Shown here piece after piece: positions 8,360 to 17,240 of a DNA stretch of 43,005 nt. The stretch lies in the NCBI GenBank assembly GCA_022510955.1, contig JAFLSM010000018.1, positions 1-43,005 on the forward strand, in the 5' to 3' direction. The stretch comes from Ruminococcus sp. GTDB lineage: Bacteria > Bacillota > Clostridia > Oscillospirales > Acutalibacteraceae. A program made the translations under genes and the position numbers. Each line of letters opens with the position of its first letter. The stretch's first letter is position 1. Under the pieces are notes generated by a model that searched no databases, had not been told where the DNA came from, and saw nothing but the letters and a program-made list of their open reading frames with translations.

Positions 8360-8734
8360 ATGGAAAAATCATTATTTGAACAAATGGGTGGTACTTATAC
8401 GCAAATTGGAGATTGTCTGCTACCAAATCTTATCTTACCCGAACAACAAGATCAACCAATCGGAGTATGGGGACAGCGACACGCAATATATTTGAAACAA
8501 CACCATAAAATTATTTATATGAACCTGTTGACAAGTGAGAAACTAAACGACTATCTTGTCGATATTGAAAATCAGGCTGAAAATATGTTTCTTCAACTCG
8601 TAAAACAACTGATGGGAAGCGAAAATATAACAGAAGAACTTAAGGCAAAAGATCAGATGGAATGGGTTGCGCAAATGAACAATGTTTGCATCAGAGCAAG
8701 AGAAATTGTAAATTCTAAATTGATTTTTATATAG
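8360..8734 (+). CDS. tnpV: TnpV-family transposon-associated protein
   Basis: 124 residues. Matches the TnpV family of small proteins carried by clostridial transposons: FEQMGGTYTQIGDCLLPNL, then IGVWGQRHAIYLKQH, then LLTSEKLNDYLVDIENQAE and a C-terminal QMEWVAQMNN. The biochemical role of TnpV is not established. AGGAG lies nine bases before ATG 8360, and hairpins bound it on both sides, so it is a single-gene unit. It marks the region as built from transposon pieces. Confidence 0.8.
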   Translation: MEKSLFEQMGGTYTQIGDCLLPNLILPEQQDQPIGVWGQRHAIYLKQHHKIIYMNLLTSEKLNDYLVDIENQAENMFLQLVKQLMGSENITEELKAKDQMEWVAQMNNVCIRAREIVNSKLIFI

Positions 8735-8739
8735 TTAAC

Positions 8740-8775
8740 TCCGCTACCAGATTTTAACTGGTAGCGGATTTTGCT
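8740..8775. terminator. Terminator between tnpV and hsdR
   Basis: TCCGCTACCAG (8740-8750) pairs exactly with 8758-8768 around a 7-base loop, then TTTTGCTTT. It lies between converging genes and probably serves both. Confidence 0.85.
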
Positions 8776-11700
8776 TTATACTAAGCCAAAATATTTTTCA
8801 AAAAAGTCTTTTAACTTATCAATAACAGTTTGTTTTTTTAAAGCCCTATTTGAACCACCTGAAAATCTTGAAATTGGAGGTAATATTTTATCAAGATCTG
8901 TTCCTGTGGTTTTTATCCCACCGTCTCTGAATGAGTTTTCTATAAATTTTTGAGCTTCATCGTGTTTAAGTTTTTCATCTTTGATGATTATTTCCAAGTC
9001 CTGCTTTTTTTGCTTTTTGACAAATTCTTTCCAGTCCTTTTCAACATCTGTTTTTATTGTCATTTGGGCAACAAATCCCTCGATTAAGGCTTTTTTACTG
9101 CGCAACTCAACACTTGCATCTATTGATTTTTTAATATTAGCAAGAATTGTTTTATCCTCACAGTTTGATTCATGGTATTTGGCGACAAGCATCAAGATAT
9201 AATCTATATTGACCTCGATCTGCTTAATAAGTTCGATTTCAAAGACAATATCATCGTTAATCCGTTCTTTTTCAATGTCACTTTTTTTAGTGTAATCTTG
9301 ATATAAATCAATATAAATGCTTTGGTAATCCTGTAAATCTCTAACGGATACAGCATTATCGCTTTCAAAATCGTCAAAACATCTTAAAATATTTCTTAAT
9401 TTTAAAATGCGACCAAACAGTTTAATAAATTCTTTTTCGTTATCCTCACCAACGATTTGACTGCTTATCGGAAATTCATTCACAAGTCTGGTTACAAGCT
9501 CGCTATAACCTTCAATATGTTTTCCGTTATCATCTTCATAGCCATTCATATATTCATTGTAAGTTTTTAGGATAACCATACCTCTTGCGTTTTTGTCTCC
9601 AAAAAGCGCTAAGGCGTTATTAGTAGCAATCTCAAGATTTCTAAAACAAACAATGTTTCCAAATGTTTTAACTGAGTTCAAAATACGATTGGTACGGGAA
9701 AACGCTTGTATCAAACCATGATCTTTTAAATTCTTATCTACCCACAAGGTATTGAGTGTAGCTGCGTCAAATCCTGTTAAAAACATATTGACTACGATCA
9801 ACAAATCAATCTCACGATTTTTCATTCGTAATGAAACATCTTTATAATAGTTAGGAAATTTATCAGCAGATGTATCATAGCTAACATTAAACATCCTATT
9901 ATAATCATCAATGGCACTGTCAAGAAAATCTCGTGAAGTCTGATCAAGACCGCTTGTGTCGAAATTCTCGTCTTGTAAGATATCATCCGGATCTTCTTCG
10001 TTTGGATTGAAACTGAATATTGTGGCAATATTTAATTTATGACCGGTTTCCTCCATTTGTTTTTTAAATTCATTGTAATATGCAATCGCTGCCGGAATAG
10101 ATGCGACTGCAAAAATCGAATTAAAACCATTTACTTTTGCAGTTGTTTTTTGCTCTGATACAGTGTTATTCTTGGACTTCGCCATTTTTTCTACATTCGT
10201 AATCACTTTATGGTCATAATAAGAACGACTTTGATTGCGATAAGTTTTTTGCTCAAAATGTTCAAGAATATATTGTGTAATCTCAGATACCCTTTTAGGA
10301 TCAATCAAAGCTTTTTCACGGTCAATTGCCTTTACTTGCTTGTCGTATAAAAGCTCAGGGTTTTTAATCGTGTTGATGTAATCGATTCTAAAAGGCAGTA
10401 CATTTCCATCGTGGATAGCATCTACAATGGTGTATGCGTGCAGAGGTCTTACTTTGTTTCCGTTTTCATCCGGTTCACCGCCGAAAACCTGTGCTGTGGT
10501 ACGCATATTCGGAGCATTGGAACTGTTCGAGTTTATTGCGAAAATAGGAGTGCCTGTAAAACCGAAAATATGATAATTTTTAAAGTGCTTTGTAATTGAC
10601 TTGTGCATATCTCCAAACTGAGAACGGTGGCATTCATCGAAAATCATAACAATATGTTTATTATAAACTTCATGTTCTTTGTTCTTGGATATGAATTTAT
10701 CTAACTTTTGAATGGTTGTGATGATGATTCTTGCATTATCATCTTCCATTTGTTTTTGCAGAATTTTAGTAGAGGTGTTGCTGTTAGCGGCACCTTTTTC
10801 AAATCTGTCGTATTCTTTCATTGTCTGATAGTCAAGATCTTTTCTATCTACAACAAACAATACTTTATCAATAAATTTCAATCCTTGAGCAAGCTGTGCG
10901 GTTTTAAAGCTGGTTAAAGTCTTGCCGCTTCCGGTTGTATGCCAAATATAACCGCCCGCATCTTTTCTGCCGGTTTTTTTGAGATTGGTAGAAACGATAA
11001 TGCGGTTTAGAATTTTTTCAGTTGCTGCAATTTGATAAGGACGCATTACCAATAATAAATTCTCTGAAGTAAACACACAGTAACGAGTCAAAATATTAAG
11101 CAGGGTATGTTTTGCAAAAAAGGTTTTTGTGAAATCCACAAGGTCTGGGATGGTGCGATTTTTCTCATCCGCCCAATAACTTGTGAATTCAAAACTATTG
11201 GAAGTTTTTTTCTTTTTGGCGGCGTCTTTCTCTGCATTGTCTTTGATATGCTGAAATCTTGTTGTGTTAGAATAATACCTTGTATGTGTACCGTTGGAAA
11301 TTACAAATAACTGTACATACTGATACAATCCGCTGCCAGCCCAAAAACTGTCACGCTGATATCGATTGATTTGATTAAACGCTTCTCGAATCGCATTGCC
11401 TCGTTTTTTTAGTTCAATATGCACTAACGGCAATCCGTTTACCAAAATTGTCACATCATAACGAGTATCATGCTTTCCGCCGTTTTCTTCATACTGATTT
11501 ATTACCTGCAAATGATTATTATGGATATTTGATTTGTCTATCAGCTTGACGTTTTTTACATAACCGTTATCAATGGTAAGGTTTTGCAGATAATCTTCCT
11601 GTATTTTGCGGGTTTTCTCTACAATGCCATCATTTCCGTTTGAAATAACACCGTTATAAAAGTCGTTCCACTCTTTATCAAAAAAGGTGTAGTTATTCAA

Positions 11701-11907
11701 TTTTTCAAGCTGAGCACGAAGATTGTCAATTAAGTCCTGTTTGCTTTTTATAGTAATGTATTCATAGCCCTGACTAACAAGGCGATTTATAAAATCCTGT
11801 TCAAGCGTCGCTTCGCTTTGATAGTCGGTGCTTTTTCTTTTTTCGGGTGTGTACTCAGCCACCACTGTACTTTCTGTAGAGCTTGCCACGATTTCAAAGC
11901 TATTCAT
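8776..11907 (-). CDS. hsdR: Type I restriction enzyme, R (endonuclease/translocase) subunit
   Basis: 1043 residues, full length for HsdR. It translocates DNA using ATP and cuts unmodified DNA in complex with HsdM and HsdS. The N-terminal PD-(D/E)xK nuclease shows Asp151 and Glu165-x-Lys167 ([20 protein letters not shown]). The superfamily 2 motor shows Walker A TTGSGKT (324-330), Walker B DECH (424-427), motif III GFTGTP (449-454) and motif [12 protein letters not shown] helical HsdS/M-docking region follows. ATG 11907 has AAAGGAGG nine bases upstream and overlaps the hsdS stop by eight bases (ATGAATAG). All key residues are intact, so it should be active. Last gene of the operon. Confidence 0.96.
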   Translation of the reverse strand: MNSFEIVASSTESTVVAEYTPEKRKSTDYQSEATLEQDFINRLVSQGYEYITIKSKQDLIDNLRAQLEKLNNYTFFDKEWNDFYNGVISNGNDGIVEKTRKIQEDYLQNLTIDNGYVKNVKLIDKSNIHNNHLQVINQYEENGGKHDTRYDVTILVNGLPLVHIELKKRGNAIREAFNQINRYQRDSFWAGSGLYQYVQLFVISNGTHTRYYSNTTRFQHIKDNAEKDAAKKKKTSNSFEFTSYWADEKNRTIPDLVDFTKTFFAKHTLLNILTRYCVFTSENLLLVMRPYQIAATEKILNRIIVSTNLKKTGRKDAGGYIWHTTGSGKTLTSFKTAQLAQGLKFIDKVLFVVDRKDLDYQTMKEYDRFEKGAANSNTSTKILQKQMEDDNARIIITTIQKLDKFISKNKEHEVYNKHIVMIFDECHRSQFGDMHKSITKHFKNYHIFGFTGTPIFAINSNSSNAPNMRTTAQVFGGEPDENGNKVRPLHAYTIVDAIHDGNVLPFRIDYINTIKNPELLYDKQVKAIDREKALIDPKRVSEITQYILEHFEQKTYRNQSRSYYDHKVITNVEKMAKSKNNTVSEQKTTAKVNGFNSIFAVASIPAAIAYYNEFKKQMEETGHKLNIATIFSFNPNEEDPDDILQDENFDTSGLDQTSRDFLDSAIDDYNRMFNVSYDTSADKFPNYYKDVSLRMKNREIDLLIVVNMFLTGFDAATLNTLWVDKNLKDHGLIQAFSRTNRILNSVKTFGNIVCFRNLEIATNNALALFGDKNARGMVILKTYNEYMNGYEDDNGKHIEGYSELVTRLVNEFPISSQIVGEDNEKEFIKLFGRILKLRNILRCFDDFESDNAVSVRDLQDYQSIYIDLYQDYTKKSDIEKERINDDIVFEIELIKQIEVNIDYILMLVAKYHESNCEDKTILANIKKSIDASVELRSKKALIEGFVAQMTIKTDVEKDWKEFVKKQKKQDLEIIIKDEKLKHDEAQKFIENSFRDGGIKTTGTDLDKILPPISRFSGGSNRALKKQTVIDKLKDFFEKYFGLV

Positions 11908-13153
11908 TTTCCGGTGCCTCCTTTTTCTTAAAAGTTAAGACTTTATCTCGATAATATTCATATTGTTTTTGCCGTGCTTCAATTTCGGCAGACAAGCACT
12001 CACTGATATCGTTGCAAAGTTGATTGAAACGATAAAGAATATCAACAATACGTTGTTGCTCCGCAAGAGATTTATCCTGGTCTTCTGGATATGGAATTGG
12101 AATAGTTAATTTTTCAAAATCAGTTTTGTTAAATTTACTTTGCCCCATATTCGAAGTAACCTTTTTTAAATTTCTTTGAAAATCAGAAGACTCGAATATA
12201 TATTTTAAATATAACAAATTAACCTTGCTGCTATGAATTAACAAGGCATTTTTAGCAAGAGCATTATATTTATAAGGTAGCTTTTTCGGATCGATATAAT
12301 ATACTTCTCCGCAATTTCCTACACTCGGCAAAACAATACAAGGCTCATTTAATTGAACTCTCCATAAATAATTATAAGAATGTTTTGATATATAGATAGG
12401 AGATTCATGTGTATAATTACACTTTATGTCAACCGTTCTAATAAGTTGTGCGTAATCTGGTTTTGATAAATAAGGGACATTTTTAGCAACTTCGGCAAAA
12501 GAACCTGCTGCAGCAAAATTAGTTATTTTATCACAAACCCCTTTTACCGGATGCAATTCACTATGTTTAATCGAATTCAAAACATTATCTCTATAATACT
12601 CATACTGCTGTTTTCTCGTGGTAAGTTCAGTAGTGAGTTCAGCAGTAAGTTCAGCAGTGAGTTCTGCAAATTCGTCTAATATACGGGCAATCTCTTCTTG
12701 TACTGGTAAGGGAGGAAGAGGAATTTTAAATTTTGAATATTTTTCGATCCACTGACGAGTATGATCCACCGGAATATATTGAATGTTTGTCATTACATGA
12801 TATAAATATCTAAAATCCGCATCATGAGGACTATCTTTTTTTAACCTTAACATCTTCATTGCAGAAGATTTTACTTTAAAATTAAAGCTAACCCAATGAA
12901 AAGAAGTGGTAAAATCATCAAAAATTATAACTGGATTCCCTTGCGATGCTTCATATATACCTGTACTCTCATTAGTATACCCTAAAATAAAAGATTGCCC
13001 TGCCGTTAAAACCGGAATCTTAAAATCATCATTATATTTAGTATCTTTTACAATATATTTGGTGGGCTGTTCATAATCTATAACTGTATATAAAAAGTCA
13101 AATTCAACACCATCAGGACAAAATTCATTGATAAGCTGTTCTAATTTACTCAT
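11900..13153 (-). CDS. hsdS: Type I restriction-modification specificity subunit
   Basis: 417 residues from ATG 13153 (AGGAGG eight bases upstream; the in-frame GTG at 13162 overlaps that site and is rejected). HsdS sets the bipartite DNA target. It has two target-recognition domains, about residues 1-145 and 195-370, each followed by a conserved helix: [17 protein letters not shown] with the central spacer, and [13 protein letters not shown] near the end. The central spacer holds four TAEL-like tetrapeptides (residues about 163-178) encoded by four 12-bp repeats, as in the EcoR124 family, where repeat number alters the gap between the two half-targets. The gene overlaps both neighbours by eight bases. 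Confidence 0.93.
   Translation of the reverse strand: MSKLEQLINEFCPDGVEFDFLYTVIDYEQPTKYIVKDTKYNDDFKIPVLTAGQSFILGYTNESTGIYEASQGNPVIIFDDFTTSFHWVSFNFKVKSSAMKMLRLKKDSPHDADFRYLYHVMTNIQYIPVDHTRQWIEKYSKFKIPLPPLPVQEEIARILDEFAELTAELTAELTTELTTRKQQYEYYRDNVLNSIKHSELHPVKGVCDKITNFAAAGSFAEVAKNVPYLSKPDYAQLIRTVDIKCNYTHESPIYISKHSYNYLWRVQLNEPCIVLPSVGNCGEVYYIDPKKLPYKYNALAKNALLIHSSKVNLLYLKYIFESSDFQRNLKKVTSNMGQSKFNKTDFEKLTIPIPYPEDQDKSLAEQQRIVDILYRFNQLCNDISECLSAEIEARQKQYEYYRDKVLTFKKKEAPENE
12621..12668 (-). repeat. Four 12-bp tandem repeats in the hsdS spacer
   Basis: Units at 12621, 12633, 12645 and 12657 differ from each other at one to three bases; on the forward strand each reads GTRAGTTCWGYA-like. They encode (A/T)ELT four times. 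Because 12 is a multiple of three, gain or loss of a unit keeps the frame and would only change spacer length. Confidence 0.9.
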
Positions 13154-13946
13154 TTTCCTCACCTCCTGTGCTCCACCCTAAAGTCCCGATAGCTTCCATT
13201 AGCTCTCGATTGGTTTTAATTTTTTCTAATACACCTGTAACTAAACGATAAAAAGCATTAAATTTTAATAGAGCTTCTTTTTCGCTACAACGACCGTGCA
13301 CTACGCCACTTAATTCTCTAAAAAGTCTGTAACCATTATTGGAAAACTCCTCAGGGATTATATTGCGTTTTTCATTAACTTCTTTAAGATATCTTTCTGT
13401 TGATTTATGTTGTGTTTTCCCGTTTTTATCAACAAAAGTATCTAATATGTTTTCGGTTGTTCCTACTTGTTTAATAACTGATTCAAAAACTGATCTCAAG
13501 TATACAACAGAACCTGCTCCAAACCCCTCTCTTGAAGCTCTTTTGGACTTTTCAAGAAACTCTGTAAAATCTCCGTATTCACTGTTGATAAGTGCAACAT
13601 TTTCTGAAAACTTTTCCGTTCTTTTCAGTATTCGTATTTCAGGTGCAGCAAGAGTAATATCGTTTTTGCTTTCAACCAAGAACCATACCCGAACCGTGGT
13701 TCCGCAATTACAAGATAAAATACCATCAATGCTAATTAAAGTTTTACTTTCAAAAATGCAACTTATTTTACCTACCGAGTAAAATGTACGGATATCATCA
13801 CAAATTCTACAATAATAGTTCAGTGCAATATTGCAGTTCAACAGTTTTTCTTGTTGTCCTATTTTTCCCTTTTTATTAACTAAGAAACCCTCTACTTGTT
13901 TGTATTCATCAATTGGAGGCTTGGAAAGTATGTCACCTAACGTCAT
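13146..13946 (-). CDS. Unknown protein inside the hsd operon (possible zinc ribbon plus DUF4145-like part)
   Basis: 266 residues; I do not recognise it with certainty. An N-terminal third has Cys46-x-x-Cys49 (YYCRIC) and Cys79-x-Cys81 (LSCNCG) around beta-rich sequence, which suggests a zinc ribbon. Residues about 125-245 are helical, with [18 protein letters not shown] and [11 protein letters not shown], resembling DUF4145-type helical domains found fused to or beside restriction proteins. ATG 13946 overlaps the hsdM stop (ATGA) and its own stop overlaps the hsdS start by eight bases, so it is co-translated with the modification genes. It may be an accessory or regulatory partner. Not a standard type I subunit. 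Confidence 0.7.
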   Translation of the reverse strand: MTLGDILSKPPIDEYKQVEGFLVNKKGKIGQQEKLLNCNIALNYYCRICDDIRTFYSVGKISCIFESKTLISIDGILSCNCGTTVRVWFLVESKNDITLAAPEIRILKRTEKFSENVALINSEYGDFTEFLEKSKRASREGFGAGSVVYLRSVFESVIKQVGTTENILDTFVDKNGKTQHKSTERYLKEVNEKRNIIPEEFSNNGYRLFRELSGVVHGRCSEKEALLKFNAFYRLVTGVLEKIKTNRELMEAIGTLGWSTGGEENE

Positions 13947-15592
13947 ATTTTCGCCTCCTTAATTGCAGCAATAATCGCATCAATTTCGGTACGCAATGTG
14001 TTTTCATGCTGAACAATCTGAGATATTTGCTCATTAAGAACAGATATATCAATAACTTCTCTTGTGTCCTCGCTTTCTACATAGGTTGATACGGAAAGAT
14101 TATAATTCGCTTTTTCAATATCTTCCTGTTTAACAAGTGCAATAAAGTGATCTATTGATTTTCTGCTCTTATAAGCGTTTAATATTTTTTTAATATTTTC
14201 CGGAGCTAATTTGTTGCTATTTGTAGCTTTGGCAAATTCTTTTGAAGCGTCAATAAACAAAGTGTTGTTATCTATTTTAGATTTTTTGAGCACCATAATA
14301 CAGGTTGCAATGCTTGTTCCATAAAATAGATTATCAGGTAGCTGGATAATACATTCAATGTAGTTGTTATCAATTAGATATTTTCTGATTTTTTGTTCTG
14401 ATCCGCCACGATACATAATACCGGGAAAGCAAACAATAGCTGCTGTTCCGTTTGTAGCAAGCCAATGCAAGCAATGCATAATAAACGCAAAATCTGCTTT
14501 TGATTTAGGAGCAAGCACACCTGCAGGAGAAAAACGCGGATCATTAATCAATGTTCCGTTATCAGAGCCTTCCCATTTAATAGAGTAGGGCGGATTTGAA
14601 ACGATAGCTTCGAAAGGTTCTTCGTCCCAATGTTTAGGATCAATTAAAGTATCGCCGTGTTCGATGCTGAATTTATCATAACCTATGTCATGCAGGAACA
14701 TATTTATACGACACAGATTATAAGTGGTAATGTTAATTTCCTGACCGAAAAAGCCATTTCGAACATTATCTCTACCAAGAATCTTTGCAAACTTCAAAAG
14801 TAATGAACCGCTACCCACAGCAGGATCATACACTTTATTGACTTCTGTTTTCATATTACCTTTGTTATCAAGAAGCGAAATGTTTGTAAGCAACTCGGAT
14901 ACCTCTTGTGGAGTGAAAAATTCACCACCGCTTTTGCCGGCATTGGAAGCATACATACTCATCAGATACTCATATGTATCGCCAAAAGCATCAATGGAAT
15001 TATCTTGATAATTACCAAGATCCATATCCCCAATAACTGTAATTAACCTTTTAAGTCGTTTGTTTCTCTTAATAACGGTTGGACCAAGCTTATTGCTGTT
15101 CACATCTATGTCGTCAAACAGTCCTTTAAAATTATCTTCACTCGGAGTGCCAATAGCTGACGCTTCAATATTTTTAAAGTTAGTCTGTAATATTTCATTT
15201 AAGTTTTCGTCCAATTCTGCGACTTCTACTTCTTTTCCGCCTTTTTCTGCTTTTTCTTTAGCGTATTTATCTGCTTTTTTAATTTTGTTTAATAAATTAC
15301 CAAACAACTCACTTGGCAGAATAAAGAATCCTTTCTCCTGTACCATATCATCTTTGATGCGTACTGCTATAGCATCATCAATTTCAGCATAATTAAATTC
15401 TTTATTTCCGGATTCCCACTCTCCTTCATTTATGTAATCCGTAATGTTTTCAGAAATGTATCTATAGAACAACATACCTAAAACATACTGTTTAAAATCC
15501 CAACCATCAACGCTACCTCTAAGTTCATTAGCAAGCGCCCATATTGTACGATAAAGTTCCGTTCTCTCTTGTTCTCTTTTATTATTACTCAT
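13943..15592 (-). CDS. hsdM: Type I restriction-modification N6-adenine methyltransferase subunit
   Basis: 549 residues from ATG 15592. HsdM methylates adenine in the target using S-adenosylmethionine and forms M2S with HsdS. After an N-terminal helical HsdM_N domain come motif I DPAVGSGSLLLKF (about 256-268) and catalytic NPPY (333-336). An upstream ATG at 15607 is possible, but GGAG is correctly placed for 15592, which also gives an eight-base overlap with the regulator stop (ATGAGTAA), the same arrangement as elsewhere in the operon. It overlaps the next gene by four bases. Confidence 0.95.
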   Translation of the reverse strand: MSNNKREQERTELYRTIWALANELRGSVDGWDFKQYVLGMLFYRYISENITDYINEGEWESGNKEFNYAEIDDAIAVRIKDDMVQEKGFFILPSELFGNLLNKIKKADKYAKEKAEKGGKEVEVAELDENLNEILQTNFKNIEASAIGTPSEDNFKGLFDDIDVNSNKLGPTVIKRNKRLKRLITVIGDMDLGNYQDNSIDAFGDTYEYLMSMYASNAGKSGGEFFTPQEVSELLTNISLLDNKGNMKTEVNKVYDPAVGSGSLLLKFAKILGRDNVRNGFFGQEINITTYNLCRINMFLHDIGYDKFSIEHGDTLIDPKHWDEEPFEAIVSNPPYSIKWEGSDNGTLINDPRFSPAGVLAPKSKADFAFIMHCLHWLATNGTAAIVCFPGIMYRGGSEQKIRKYLIDNNYIECIIQLPDNLFYGTSIATCIMVLKKSKIDNNTLFIDASKEFAKATNSNKLAPENIKKILNAYKSRKSIDHFIALVKQEDIEKANYNLSVSTYVESEDTREVIDISVLNEQISQIVQHENTLRTEIDAIIAAIKEAKI

Positions 15593-15938
15593 CTTTACAT
15601 TCTCCATTCTTTAATAATTTTTCGTAGTCTATACCATTTCGCAATTCTCTGCACAAATCTTTATTTTTTAGTGTTTGCGCAATATCAGCAGGCACTTCAT
15701 TTCGCTCTTGTGCAGCTAAATCAAAAAACAACGCTATTTGTTCAGGCTTGGGCTTTAATAACTGAAGCATTGCAAATTGTCTGTCAGGAGGAGGCGGATT
15801 GACTTTACCGCTTAAAATATCATAAAAGTAGGGCTTCTTTATGCCAAGTGCGGTGTAAAACTTGACATTTGATAAATCTGCCTCTTTTATCATTTGCGCA
15901 AGCAAATTGCAGAACTTCATAGGAGCATCAACAATCAA
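15585..15938 (-). CDS. HTH (XRE-like) regulator heading the hsd operon
   Basis: 117 residues from TTG 15938, with GGTGGTGAT about five bases upstream; ATG 15920 is an alternative without a ribosome site. Residues about 10-60 form a Cro/C1-type helix-turn-helix (AQMIKEADLSNVKFYTALG, then KPYFYDILSGK). First gene of the operon and overlapping hsdM, so it probably controls restriction-modification expression, and the palindrome in its own promoter is the obvious binding site. Controllers delay restriction after entry into a new host in other systems; here that is inference. Confidence 0.75.
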   Translation of the reverse strand: MIVDAPMKFCNLLAQMIKEADLSNVKFYTALGIKKPYFYDILSGKVNPPPPDRQFAMLQLLKPKPEQIALFFDLAAQERNEVPADIAQTLKNKDLCRELRNGIDYEKLLKNGECKDE

Positions 15939-15961
15939 GTAATCACCACCATTTCTAAATT

Positions 15962-16013
15962 AGTATGTAAGTTTACATACTAACATACTATCATATTTAA
16001 AAACAAATGTCAA
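15962..16013 (-). promoter_or_regulatory. Promoter and palindromic operator of the hsd operon
   Basis: On the minus strand TTGACA (16008-16013) is 17 bases from TAGTAT (15985-15990). A perfect palindrome AGTATGTAA-gt-TTACATACT (15962-15981) lies just downstream, and a further half-site AACATACT (15982-15989) overlaps the -10 box. A bound repressor would stop initiation. The XRE protein encoded directly downstream is the likely ligand. Confidence 0.7.
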
Positions 16014-16093
16014 TCTAAAAGCCTCTGAATATGGCTTTTGCGTCAAATTCATTGGTTTTTTGGCAAAAAATTTTAGTTTGTCTGTCCGAATGA

Positions 16094-16459
16094 TTCGGGA
16101 AATCATTTCAGATTATAATTGCAAACCATTACCTGGACGGCTATGCCGGAGCTCGTCCATCTCATGCTGCATGGCAGGGACAAATCGCCAGTCTAAGCGG
16201 TCGTCGCAGATATCTATCCTTGGAGGATATCGGCTACGGCACAGGAGATGGCTTCAAGAGTTGGAACTGTCGTCATTACTGGTACCCATATTTTGAAAGC
16301 AGCAGAAAAATGTATTCTGTTAAAGATTTAGCTAAATTTGAGCTGAAAGATATCGAATTTCCAGACAGCTCTATGCACACACTCTATGAAATTGAGCAGT
16401 ACCAATGTTCTTATGAGCGCAAGATCCGCGAAACAAAATACTGTTTTAAAACGTATTAA
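16094..16459 (+). pseudogene. Relic of a phage minor capsid protein 2 gene (C-terminal part)
   Basis: From about 16127 the frame reads HYLDGYAGARPSHAAWQGQ, then GYGTGDGFKSWNCRHYWYPYFE, and ends in YERKIRETKYCFKTY. The ARPSHAAWQG, GYGTG and WNCRH motifs are characteristic of minor capsid protein 2 of tailed phages of Firmicutes (Phage_min_cap2). There is no start codon, the 5' two-thirds are missing and no other head genes are near, so this is a dead fragment. It shows that the element descends from, or was invaded by, a prophage. Confidence 0.75.
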
Positions 16460-16610
16460 AGGACGTTTTATCCTATCTTACAATGACTGCGATTTTATAA
16501 GAGGAGAATATAAAAACTTCAATATTCGCTATGTTACGCGTAATAATCTCCTCCCTGCCGGAAATTGCGACAGAGGAGCATATAAAGAGGTTATCATAAA
16601 AAATTACTAA
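16443..16610 (+). pseudogene. Relic of a D12-class DNA adenine methylase (C-terminus)
   Basis: About 55 codons in the frame ending at 16610, reading KRIKGRFILSYNDCDFIR and later NFNIRYVTRNN and ending EVIIKNY. This is the typical C-terminal pattern of Dam-like phage methylases (FILSYND, then I/LIKNY). The catalytic DPPY and AdoMet motifs are absent. It is joined directly to the capsid relic in another frame, so a deletion between two phage genes is likely. Confidence 0.55.
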
Positions 16611-16680
16611 TATCGCAATAATATTACTAAATCATGTATTTAATTACTGGTTTTGTCATTATAATACATGAGGCGTTATT

Positions 16681-16950
16681 ATGTTACGGATTAATCTTTC
16701 AACAATTTTAGGTTCAAAAAGAATTAGTCAGGCTGAGTTAGCACGAAAAACAGGAATTAGACTAGCAACCATAAATGAAATGTATTACGAATTATGTGAG
16801 CGTGTTAATCTTGAACATATTGAAAATATTTGTGAAGCACTTAACTGTGATATATTAGATTTATTTGAGTATGTTCCAAATAAGGCTAAGTTTACAGCCA
16901 AAAAACTTATTGTTGAAAGTCATGGTAACCAAAAAAGCATAAGATATTAA
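16681..16950 (+). CDS. Small XRE-family regulator
   Basis: 89 residues. A single Cro/C1-type helix-turn-helix fills residues 5-65: INLSTILGSKRISQAELARK, then GIRLATINEMYYE and LEHIENICEALNCDILDLFEY. The LEHIENICEALNCDILDLF stretch is the conserved tail of the YozG/HTH_26 kind. The ribosome site is weak (GAGGCG); a TATAAT at 16660-16665 lies so close to ATG 16681 that the leader would be only about ten bases. It stands alone before a strong terminator. Possible immunity or cargo regulator of the former prophage. Confidence 0.8.
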   Translation: MLRINLSTILGSKRISQAELARKTGIRLATINEMYYELCERVNLEHIENICEALNCDILDLFEYVPNKAKFTAKKLIVESHGNQKSIRY

Positions 16951-16988
16951 AAAAAGCCTTGCAAATGGAAAAATCCGCAAGGCTTTTT
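16951..16988 (+). terminator. Terminator after the small XRE gene
   Basis: AAAAAGCCTTGC (16951-16962) pairs exactly with GCAAGGCTTTTT (16977-16988); A- and U-runs allow use in both directions. It directly follows the stop codon. Confidence 0.9.
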
Positions 16989-16992
16989 ACTA

Positions 16993-17016
16993 TTATGCAG
17001 AAATATTTCTGCATAA
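16993..17016. repeat. 24-bp perfect palindrome
   Basis: TTATGCAGAAAT (16993-17004) is followed without a spacer by its reverse complement (17005-17016). The rest of 17017-17240 is AT-rich with no gene I can support. A protein-binding site or a relic of a second terminator (T-rich sequence follows) are both possible. Confidence 0.6.
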
Positions 17017-17240
17017 ATATTCTTTTTTTACTTTCTTATATTTTTTGTGAAAACTTTTTTTCATTTTGCGCGAAAAGCTACACTGAGAAGTATTTTAATA
17101 GGGGTTAATTTGTTTAAGCACTACAAATTGCGAGAAACGGCTTGTGTTACGATATTATATTTCTCGTATTCGTATAGCGAAAGCAGACATAAATCAGGTG
17201 TAGGCGATTTGTGGCGGCGAGAGAGGCGGGTTTGAGTAAA

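Noticed and set aside
15961..15990. Possible CRISPR-like or repeat array from the TATGTA/TACATA units
   Set aside because: Only three half-sites with palindromic geometry; fits an operator, not an array with spacers. I saw no CRISPR array in the window.
16060..16296. Open frame of 78 codons over the phage relic
   Set aside because: It is out of frame with the minor capsid motifs, which lie in the frame ending at 16459; a shadow.
17047..17240. Gene between the XRE terminator and the DUF6076-like gene
   Set aside because: A 62-codon open frame without a ribosome site and with low-complexity sequence; no recognisable family.
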